Position numbers and translations under genes: made by a program. From contig CM031620.1 in assembly GCA_018398815.1 (NCBI GenBank), positions 67,110,698 through 67,174,697 of the forward strand: DNA of 64,000 bases, read 5' to 3'. Positions 55,815 to 64,000 of this stretch are shown one piece after another. Within the stretch, counting starts at the first letter, position 1. Every line of letters begins with the position of its first letter. The notes under the pieces are model-generated. The model had not been told where the DNA came from and ran no database searches. It saw only the letters and a program-made list of their open reading frames with translations. This stretch comes from Conus ventricosus. Its lineage: Eukaryota; Mollusca; Gastropoda; Neogastropoda; Conidae.

Positions 55815-56170
55815 GGTGGACCTTATAGTTGTGCACATTAGCGAGTTATCAACACTTCTGTGTTGACCTTTCGGGGTCCCTGTGACCTTGACCTTTGCCT
55901 ATGACGATTTCGAATGTACTGCATAAGCTGTAGGGGTATGGGCCAAAGGCTGCCAGCAGATACGGAGGAAATCGGTCTAGAAACACGGCCGTGGCTGTCG
56001 ATGGAACATTTCCTTCTCATGGTTTCCAGTTTTGCGTCTGTCGAAGCAAACTGCGTCAAGACGCAATGCGTCACGTGACGGCCGACCAGCCCATGACTTT
56101 TCCAGGGTGCCAAGAATGCTTGATACCAAATTTGGTGGCAATCGGCCAAAAAATGTGGCTTTGTATAAGC
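55815..56170. repeat. interspersed repeat flanking the Polinton on the right
   Basis: Direct copy of the 33415-33650 repeat (ACCTTTCGGGGTCCCTGTGA, CTGCATAAGCTGTAGGGGTA). It continues through GCTTGATACCAAATTTGGTG into a GACA microsatellite. This looks like a more complete member of the family. Confidence 0.8.
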
Positions 56171-56173
56171 ATC

Positions 56174-56210
<37 letters not shown>

Positions 56211-56211
56211 C

Positions 56212-56271
<60 letters not shown>

Positions 56272-56330
56272 CACACACAAAAACACACACACACATAACG
56301 AGTTTTATATTATATATATATATATATATT

Positions 56331-56422
<92 letters not shown>
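56174..56422. repeat. compound microsatellite (GACA)n(CA)n(TA)n
   Basis: (GACA)n at 56174-56209, (CA)n at 56212-56295 and (TA)n blocks at 56308-56422. Confidence 0.97.
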
Positions 56423-56427
<5 letters not shown>

Positions 56428-56619
56428 ATGACGACGACGACATCGACAACGACCACGATGGCTAAGACGTTGTTGCTGTTGCTGTTGTTGTTGCTGCTGC
56501 TGTGGTTGTTGATGATGATGAACATTAAATCCCCTTCTCCATTCTCTTACAGAAAGACATCGGGGAATAAGTGGGTGGGGAGTCATCTTAGTCATGATCA
56601 AATTAACTCCCCCTCTGTT

Positions 56620-57045
56620 ACAAAGTAACTCCCCTGGAGTCGTTTTATGTCGGAAAAAACGTGTACACATTAACTCCCAGTGGAGTTATTCTAAACTGTG
56701 AAAAGCTGACCCCCCTTACTGGGCAGGAAGTTAAACTTTTACAAACATGGATTAACTCCTGGGAGTTAATCTGGATATAGTACAGACTAACTCCCAGGGG
56801 GGTCATTGGGAGTTAAGTCTGATATATGTACAAAATCACTCCCCCCTTAATTTTTTCAAGAATTTGTTGAGACTTGTACAAAAAAGATTTTAGAACATTT
56901 TGAAGTTTTACTGAGTGGAGTATTTTGACACAGGGTGGGGGTCATTCTAGTTCAACTCCCGGGGAGTTAAAATTTACATATGAACATTTAACTCCCTGGG
57001 AGTTAAACCATTTGCGGAGTTAAAACTTTTCGTTACACCAGGTTG
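56620..57045. repeat. CTCCCGGGAG palindrome repeat, cluster 2
   Basis: Degenerate AACTCCC(N)GGGAGTTAA units, closed on the right by GGAGTTAAAACTTTTCGTTA followed by CACC. This is the reverse complement of the start of cluster 1. Confidence 0.7.
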
Positions 57046-57295
57046 GGAGGGGCCCTAAAATTTGGGCCCTAAAATACTTTGCCGAGATAGTGTCCCCTGG
57101 AAAGTCAGTCTTTCTGGCAAACTGATTTCATGGAAGCAATTCAGCTAACCGATTATCATCACCATCGATTCTTCATTTCTAGGGCATGAAGTCTTTTAAA
57201 CCTCAAGCGGAAAGAGACACAACGGTAAGACGACTGTTTGAAGACTAATGAGTGTCGAAAGCATAAGACCCCAACTGCAGGTTTGCCGACACACT

Positions 57296-57298
<3 letters not shown>

Positions 57299-57359
<61 letters not shown>

Positions 57360-57366
57360 TATATAT

Positions 57367-57412
<46 letters not shown>
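57299..57412. repeat. (TA)n(GT)n microsatellite
   Basis: TA run to about 57368 followed by a GT run. Confidence 0.97.
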
Positions 57413-57413
<1 letters not shown>

Positions 57414-58840
57414 TTCAAGATTCAAGATTCAATAGTTTAATGCCTTTGAAACCGCAACAGGTTTATATGACACAAATAGAGAAAAGATAAACGAAACCAA
57501 ATGACGAAACCAAACAGGTTTATATGACACAAATAGAGAAAAGATAAACGAAACCAAATGACGAAACCAAATGACGAAATTCATGCTTGTTGTTGTATCC
57601 AACTATCATCATGTTATATCAAGTTGTCCTTGTCATACATTTTAACCTTATCGACACTTTGAAATAGCATACACATATTTTGAGATCTCGCTGATAAGCA
57701 TGTCATTTGATATTAAGATAGATGCCAGCGCATTTTGTATATTATATATTTGTCTTTGATGTGTTCTAAAAACTGCCGCCTTATATCGTTATATTTAGTA
57801 CATTTATCTAACAAATGAATTTCGTCTTCTACTTCATTACATTCCAAACACAGTCTTCTTTCTCTTGGTGTCTTAGTATATCTACCTTTTTCTATTTTAA
57901 GATCGTGACAAGAAATCCTTAATTTACATAGTGCTTGTTTTTGATTGAAGCTTATGAAAGAGTGCTAAAATATGGTTCCATTCTGTAATCTGTAGTAATA
58001 TTGTCATAAAATTTTAGTTTTGATTCTGTTTCTGATTTTTTTTCTTTTCCAAAATAATACATATTCATCTTTTAGTTTATTCTTGACCACATAACACAAC
58101 TTGTTAATATTAAAAGTATGCTGGTTATTCCAAACATGCTTCAATCCCATAAGGCTGAGAATTTGTTTGACAAATCTAAACCAAGGTGTTTGCTGATCTT
58201 CGTTGTTTAACATGTTAGTGTATATGATTTTAATAAGCGAGTTGTCTTCAGATTCTAAAATATGATGCCAAAACTTTATATCTGATGGATTATTGTTAAG
58301 CTAATTGGAAAACTTCCGAGTTCTCCAATTACAGCTAAGTTTATAGTTTTTTTGTGTACACCTACCATTTGCTTGAAGAACTTGTGTTGAGTATGTTCAT
58401 GTGTAAACTATTTGAAAGGCAATGATTAAACAGATTATCTAAATTGAAATTATCATTTAATTTTAAGCAAAAAGGTAGCCATACATCCGCGCCATACATT
58501 AATATTGGTGAAATAAGACTTTCAAAAAACTTAAGAACAAGTTTAAAATTAATATTTTGATTTTTAAACGCGCTTTTTAAGGAATATGTTGCTTTATTAC
58601 CTTGGTTACTTAGATTTTCCGCTGCGATGTCAAGTTTTCCTGATTTATGAAATATTATTCCAAGATATTTGTGTTGTTCTGCGTTTCAATGAAATTTGTA
58701 CCACATTTAAAAAATACACGACTTTTGGGTTCTGTTTTGGAAAATAGTAGTATTTTCGTCTTTTCGATGTTAATTAGTAACCCCCACTCTTTACAATATA
58801 AATTAATTGGTCTAATTTTGGTCTAATCGACTTGTGTGTG
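57413..58840 (-). pseudogene. LINE reverse transcriptase C-terminal half
   Basis: Leftward fragment. Near 58750-58800 it reads GLLINIEKTKILLFSKTE, the end of the reverse transcriptase palm. At 58004-58213 it reads TPWFRFVKQILSLMGLKHVW. At 57730-57910 it reads IEKGRYTKTPRERRLCLECN then EIHLLDKCTKYNDIR, a Cys/His end domain. The tail includes a 54-bp tandem duplication (GGTTTATATGACACAAATAG core, 57460-57560) and three ATTCAAG repeats at 57413-57432. Many frameshifts. The family resembles mollusc LINEs, clade not fixed. Confidence 0.8.
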
Positions 58841-59650
58841 TGTGTATGTGTGTGTGTGTGTGTGTGTGGTGTGTGTGTGTTGTGTGTGTGTGTGTTGTGT
58901 GTGTGTGTGTGTGCGTGCGTGCGTGTGTGCGTGTGTGGTAAATGCTTTTTAAAACGTTTTTATGATTAACATTAGGATTTGTGATTTTGTTATTCCTGCC
59001 CGAGAACCGGCGTAAATGTGTTATTTCACTTTTGTTTGCATTTAGAAACCCCCCAAAAAGCGGGCAGGGGGGGGGGGGGGGGGCTGAGTTACTTTGCTGT
59101 TAGCTGAGAGTCAGTCGGAAACCAGTGTCATATTCTCGATTTCTCACGCATTTTGTCCACCGCTATCAAATCAGTAAACATATCCTATGTCGACATGCAA
59201 ATGTTAACGAGCTCCCCGCTTGCATTAATTCAAAACCAAGCGAATGCATCAATCGGACTTTACATTATTCTCAGCTAAACAAAATAAAGAGAAGAAAAAG
59301 GTCCCTTTCAAACCCAGTTTTAAATTGCCTCCTCTTTTTCCCCCTTCTTCCTCTCCAACACCCCCTTCCCCACGCTGCCCCCTGTTCTGTCCCCGCCCCC
59401 CCCCCCCCCCCCCCCCCTTACTTCTTTTGTGTTTTTAGGTTCACCTGTGGAATCGACTTTTTTTCTCTGTGGGGTGTGTGTGTGTGTGTTTTGGTTGTTT
59501 GTACTTTTTCTTTTTTTTTTTTTTTTGTTGCGGTGGGGGTGGGGGGGGGGGGTACTTTCTTTCCTTTTCATATGTTAAGGCAATCTCGAAAACAATGTAT
59601 AAAATGAAAGAAAATATATAAGCTAAAAATATTCATGATCTTACATTACA
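58841..59650. repeat. low-complexity DNA, no gene supported
   Basis: (GT)n at 58832-58936, a G-run at 59067-59083, a C-run at 59395-59417, and T- and G-runs at 59508-59552. A 160-codon open frame in this interval is pyrimidine-run driven and has no protein features. Confidence 0.8.
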
Positions 59651-59665
59651 AACGACACAGTTTAC

Positions 59666-60867
59666 CTTCATTCGCTCTCTCAGACTTCTGAGCAGTGGAC
59701 CCAGGAAGCCACCTTTGCTCTTCCTTCCACGGAGCATGGCGCGCAGCTTACCCCATCCTTTTTCTTTTTTTGCCTTCTCGCCCCTCCCTCAGAAAGCGCC
59801 GCTGTGTCGTCTGCAGGGAAGTACTGCGTTTGTCTCCCCTGTCTTGATTCCGAGGGACTGCACGCTCAGCTGCCGTATATGTCGTGACTCGGCATGATTG
59901 CAAGCTTCGTCTTCTTCTCTGAGAATGGCTGGCGATCTGACGGGTTCAGAATGTCTTCTAGAACTGACGTTTTGTAAAGTGAAAGAACTTGAAGGAGACG
60001 CGGTTTCTGATTTGACGAAGTTGGGTTTATTCGACACCAGTTCCAAATGTTGTTGAATGCGAGTTGTGTAGGCTGTGGTGGAGCTGTAGGTCGGCGAAGC
60101 TCCAGACTTGCCTAAATGAGTTTTGTCCAGCTGCTCATTTAGAATCCGTCGGAAGACCAGTTCACCGGCTGACCGAGAGTTGTGTACGCGTTATTTGTTG
60201 GTACAGTGCCCGAATCTACATCGTCCGGATGAATACCCAAGTCTGATGCCTGTTGTCTGTTCCGCATTTGATGCCGAACTTTGTGGACAGTGACAGTGAT
60301 GGGGACTGGATCAGACTGATGCCAGTGCTTGCGACTCGCGGAGGTAATGTTCATCGGACGGGACTGGGCAAATGTTGACCTCTCCGAAGCTGAGGAGAAG
60401 AACCAGGGCGTAGCCACTTCCTGTTCTTCGTGCGACAGACCACCGTTTTGAACGATCTGCTGGACACTTTGATCCTTGGCCCGCTCGTCGGTCTGTCCAC
60501 AAAGGGAACTGGCGTGGAGATCCACATTTGATGAATTCCAGATGTGGGATAATGATTCACAGACCCCATGTTTGTTTGCCGTGTTGCCGGTGTTCATTGT
60601 TGGTTTTTTTATGTTATTGTTGGTGGAATTCATTCCGTCCCATTCCTGACTTGGCTGTGGTCTGACCGTGTCCGGCGACTGTCCGCTTGAACATGAGTTG
60701 TTTTCCATCTCCACATCTGATTGGTTGAGTCCGTCGTCGTGGTCACTGAGCGGGTTATCAAAACTGAAGTCACAGCAGTCGTCATCCTCGTCGCTAACGT
60801 TCTCTGAAAACACACGCCTTTTCCAGTCAGAGGACAGTTTGGTGGCGAATTTAGTTTTGGATGGCAT
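59666..60867 (-). CDS. first coding exon of an unrecognised cellular gene (possible start of the NHL gene)
   Basis: From ATG 60867 (MPSKTKFATKLSSDWKRRVF), acidic and Ser/Asn-rich (SDEDDDCCDFSFDNPLSDHD) and probably disordered. The frame is open to 60139. A one-base slip near 60190 gives RSAGELVFRRILNEQLDKTH and on through SETASPSSSFTLQNVSSRRH. There is then an in-frame TGA near 59790, after which the same frame reads KLRAMLRGRKSKGGFLGPLL and LRSLRERMK. It ends at a good donor (AAG|GTAAAC, 59665). No domain recognised. Same strand as the NHL exons, but the donor is phase 0 while the next known acceptor needs phase 1, so a missing exon is required if they are one gene. Confidence 0.55.
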
Positions 60868-60890
60868 TTTACCCTGTCTTGCTCTTGACG

Positions 60891-61122
60891 TTTGAAGTAT
60901 CAGTGTAGGTTCGGGTTGTGCTCCGTACTGGGTGGCGTTGAAGTATCAGTGTAGGTTCGGGTTGTGCTCCGTACTGGGTGGCGTTGAAGTATCAGTGTAG
61001 GTTCGGGTTGTGCTCTGTACTAGGTGGCGTTGAAGTATCAGTGTAGGTTCGGGTTGTGCTCCGTACTGGGTGGCGTTGAACTATCAGTGTAGGTTCGGGT
61101 TGTGCTCCGTACTGGGTGGCGT
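60891..61122. repeat. 46-bp minisatellite, 5 copies, just upstream of an ATG
   Basis: Units contain AGTATCAGTGTAGGTTCGGG and TTGTGCTCCGTACTGGGTGG, starting at 60897, 60943, 60989, 61035 and 61081. The array begins 24 bp upstream of the minus-strand start codon at 60867, so it would fall in that gene's promoter or 5' untranslated region. Confidence 0.93.
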
Positions 61123-61199
61123 TGGATGTGACCTGTCCAAGAAAAGGCAGAAGGGACAATCGTTTTTTTTCTTACCAGCACATGCAGGCAACGGCGAAT

Positions 61200-61260
<61 letters not shown>
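61200..61260. repeat. (CA)n microsatellite
   Basis: About 30 uninterrupted CA units. Confidence 0.98.
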
Positions 61261-61261
<1 letters not shown>

Positions 61262-61394
61262 CGTGAAAAAGAGACTGCAGTTAAACCTTCCTTTTCGCCA
61301 GTTCCAGCATGGGAACAATACTAACCAGTGTTTGATACTGATCACACAAGTTTATCCAAAAATCACTCACCCAACGTGTTAAAGACCTCAATAC

Positions 61395-62250
61395 ATTCTC
61401 ACTTAGAAAATCACTATGCAAACTACTTAAAGATATATACGGGTGGATCTATTCTCAAAACGGACAACGCAGGTGCAGCCTTTGTGATTCTTTCTTTAAA
61501 CATTGAAAAACGTTTTCACATGGGTAGACATTCAGTTTTTACTGCTGAACTAGTCGCCATACTTATGGCCTTACATTATCTTGCAGACCCCCCCCCCCCC
61601 CCCAAAAAAAAAAAATGTTTGTAAAAATATTATTTTGTGTAGACTCCAAATCTCTCTCTCTTATATGCCCTTGGATCCCAAAACATCGAGACACGATTAG
61701 AGATGGTAACAGAAATAAAGCATATAATTCACCACTTGTCTATTAAAAAAAATTTGCACCACCTTACGTTGGGTGCCTTCGCACATCGAATATTTTCGAA
61801 TGCGTGGGCAGATCAGGCTGCTAGAAGAGCAGCGCGGAACATAGAAGGCTAAATCCAATTAATTATCAATCTAGACCTTTCTGAGTATTACAAGCGTATA
61901 GAGAAAGTGTCGAGGGATCGAATGAATGATTTTTGACAAATTCAAATAGTCAGTATTATCAGCAGTGCGTTAAAGGAACGAAAGGAACTGATCTAAATCC
62001 TTTTAAATAATGTACCCTTTTTTTTAATTCTAGACCAATTACAAGTTTAAATGTACAGGTTACGATTAAATGCATTTGGCACAAAATATTCTAAAAATAT
62101 ATTATGCACATGTGGGAAACAAGTTACTGTGAACAATTTATTTTTCAGTGCCCCGTAATAAATCGTAAGTTCCTCAATCATTAGTTGATCAAATTTAATT
62201 TCATAACTCATTGCCTACAGAGGACATTTTAAATAATTATCAGTCTGGGG
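61395..62250 (+). pseudogene. LINE RNase H domain and C-terminal remnant
   Basis: Forward reading gives YLKIYTGGSILKTDNAGAAF (first catalytic Asp of the usual YTDGS replaced by Gly), then HSVFTAELVAILMAL (Glu), VDSKSL (Asp, near 61640) and WADQAAR (last Asp, near 61810). It is interrupted by a C-run plus A-run at 61586-61615. After about 62040, LRLNAFGTKYSKN and LCTCGKQVTVNN are the C-terminal Cys motif of the same polyprotein. This is an old LINE fragment whose upstream reverse transcriptase is missing. Confidence 0.75.
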
Positions 62251-62254
62251 CCAG

Positions 62255-62345
62255 ACTACCTCCAATACAGTAGCGGGGAGACCATCCCCAACCCAGCGGG
62301 TCGCGGGTGGCGGAAGGCAAAACGGCCTCAAGATATGGAGGTTAG
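62255..62345. repeat. GC-rich short conserved block
   Basis: Contains CCCAGCGGGTCGCGGGTGGC and GGAAGGCAAAACGG, a phrase that looks like the edge of a dispersed element. I cannot name it. Confidence 0.3.
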
Positions 62346-62374
62346 CTGTTAATCCAGTGTAACGTGGTGAAACC

Positions 62375-63348
62375 GTCCCCCTCCCAGTTTAACTCCCGGG
62401 AGTCAGTATGGCACTGTCTCAGATTAACTCCCGGGAGTTAATCTGGGTCTGCATCAAAGCAGCCCCCCCCCCCCCCCCCCCCACCAACAGGTTCAGAACG
62501 CACCCCCCCCCCCCCCCCATCTCTTCTTTCTGTATATTAGGCCTGTTTCAAAATGAACCCCTACCAGTCTCAGAATAACTCCCGGGAGTTGTTTTGAACC
62601 TAAAAATTTTGACTCTAAACTAACTCCCGGGAGTTCATATGGGGCAGTGCCAAATCAGCCCCCCAACCCCTTGGTGGTGCTGTTCCAAACCAACTCCCGG
62701 GAGTTCTTCTGGGCCCAAACTTTGACATCAAAATGACTCCCTGGGAGTTAAACTACCGCAAGTGGAGAGTCATTCCAGGACAGGCCTGGAAAGGCACCCC
62801 CGGGAGTTAGATGGCGCAGGCCCAGAATAGCCCCCCCCCAACCCCTCTCCTCTGCCTCAATTAATGAAGAAATAGCCAGTAAGAGCTCCAGTGGAGAGTT
62901 AATATAGCACCGGTCAAGAACAACCCACCAGGGGAGTTAAATTGGACCTGGCCCAGAATAGCCCCCCTTGTGGAGAGAATTTGCTTTAAACAAACATTAT
63001 TCAACCAGGAACATTGTGCAGCGAACATCAAACATGGAGCACAACAAGCGAAAGCTTATATGGGGAGTTAATCGGCACCTGCCCAGAACTGAACCCCCCC
63101 CCCCCCCCCCCCCCGCCCCAGAGTTACTAGCCCAAAACAGCCCCCAGTATAAAGGGTTAAACTGGACCTGGCCCAGAACATCACCTCCACCTCCTCCTGT
63201 GGAGTTAATCTAGCACCGGCCCGGAACAGTCCCCCCTAAGAGAGTTAAACTGGACCTGCCACAAAACAGCCCCCTAGAGAGTTTAAACTGGACCTGGGCC
63301 CAAAAGCAGCCTCCTTCCTGGGGATTAATCTAGTACTAGCCCAGAACA

Positions 63349-63379
<31 letters not shown>

Positions 63380-63870
63380 GAGAGTTAAACTGGATCTGGC
63401 CCAGAACAGACTCCTAGAGAGTTAAATTGGATCTGCCCCGAAGCAGCCCAATCGGGGAGTTAATCTGCCACGGGCGCAGAACAACCCACCAAGAGAGTTA
63501 AATTGAACCTAGCCCAGAACAGCCCCCCTTATGGGGAGACTTTGCTTTAAAACAAACATTATTCAACAGAAACATTTTGCAGCGAACGTCACAACACGAA
63601 ACACAACAAGCGAAAGCTTATGTGGCACCTGCCCAGAACAAACCTCTCCCACCCCCCCACCCCCTAGAGTTAAACTGATTCGAAACTGCCCCCTTCCTAG
63701 GAGCTAATCTGGCACTGGCCCTGAACATCCCTCCCCCCCGGAGAGTTAAACTGGACCTGTTCAAAACTGCCCCCTTCCTGGGAGCTAATCTGGCACTGAA
63801 CAGCCCCCCCCCCCTTCCTCCCGGAAAGTCGAAAGTTAAAGTGACCTGGTCCAGAACAGCACCTCCTCAA
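62375..63870. repeat. CTCCCGGGAG palindrome array with C-runs, cluster 3
   Basis: Dozens of degenerate units with AACTCCCGGGAGTTAA, TGGACCTGGCCCAGAACAGC and runs of 8-30 C. A 26-bp perfect palindrome centred on CCC|GGG lies at 62420-62445. A longer block with TTTGCTTTAAA, CAAACATTATTCAAC and AACAAGCGAAAGCTTAT recurs at about 62975-63075 and 63538-63640, which shows higher-order duplication of about 560 bp. Confidence 0.8.
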
Positions 63871-63884
63871 ACCGCTGTTTAATC

Positions 63885-64000
63885 GTACCCTAACCGTTTT
63901 GTCACACACGGCTGGATAGTGTTATATAAAACAGCGGTTGAAGGTCCACCGTTTGTCTCTGTGCGACAAAACGGCGGATGTGCGACAAAACAGCCGTTTA
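63885..64000. repeat. short TGCGACAAAACGGCGG repeats at window end
   Basis: GTGCGACAAAACGGCGGATG and GTGCGACAAAACAGCCGTTT follow one another. CCGTTTTGTC at 63894 is related and inverted. Cut by the window end. Confidence 0.5.

Noticed and set aside
59125..59607. Forward 160-codon frame with Pro and Phe runs
   Set aside because: Driven by C-, T- and G-runs, with no conserved-looking segment.

Overview
This window reads as a repeat-dense chromosomal segment from a marine invertebrate, most likely a mollusc or other lophotrochozoan. That placement is an inference from the mix of repeat families: Polinton/Maverick DNA, several non-LTR retrotransposon (LINE) groups including one with a 2A peptide, a Tc1 element, a Ty3/Gypsy element, a Penelope-like or retrozyme-like tandem unit, and very abundant CA/GT, GA, TA and GACA microsatellites. 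Coding sequence is intron-split, there is no operon structure, and one 100-base run of N marks an assembly gap. Most mobile-element genes carry several frameshifts, so each is described as one broken gene rather than as separate short frames.

Layout. 0-3.1 kb: inverted fragment of a Polinton (DNA polymerase and a small upstream gene), cut by the window start. 3.5-4.4 kb: a directly repeated unit with a hammerhead-ribozyme-like core. 5-10.9 kb: five unrelated tandem satellite arrays (about 91, 56, 32, 70 and 57 bp units). 11.6-13.5 kb: dead LINE. 14.0-15.8 kb: assembly gap and a long low-complexity tract that switches strand bias in the middle. 15.9-16.5 kb: internally deleted LINE with a 2A motif. 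16.7-18.6 kb: microsatellites and duplications around a LINE tail. 19.1-22 kb: LINE fragments, one split by a Tc1 element with perfect inverted ends. 24.8-27.4 kb: the only clear cellular gene, an NHL-repeat beta-propeller protein on the minus strand. 29.1-32.3 kb: Gypsy LTR element, internally deleted. 33.66-55.75 kb: a 22.1 kb Polinton with both terminal inverted repeats and a short target duplication, itself carrying a LINE and a tandem ribozyme-like unit. 57.4-58.8 kb: LINE tail. 59.67-60.87 kb: a minus-strand cellular exon that may be the start of the NHL gene. 61.4-62.2 kb: LINE RNase H remnant. 62.4-64 kb: an array built on a CTCCCGGGAG palindrome, also seen near 32.5 and 57 kb.

The Polinton is the main functional unit. 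It encodes a protein-primed type family B DNA polymerase, a retroviral-type integrase, a packaging ATPase and two or three capsid-type proteins, plus several small membrane or coiled-coil proteins. Genes lie on both strands: replication and integration genes run rightward in the left half, and most packaging and capsid genes run leftward in the right half. No cysteine protease was recognised. Almost every gene is frameshifted, so this copy is probably inactive unless the assembly has many indel errors.

If the exon at 59.7-60.9 kb and the NHL exons at 24.8-27.4 kb belong to one gene, the Polinton, the Gypsy element and a LINE all sit in a single intron of about 32 kb. The splice phases show that at least one more exon would be needed.
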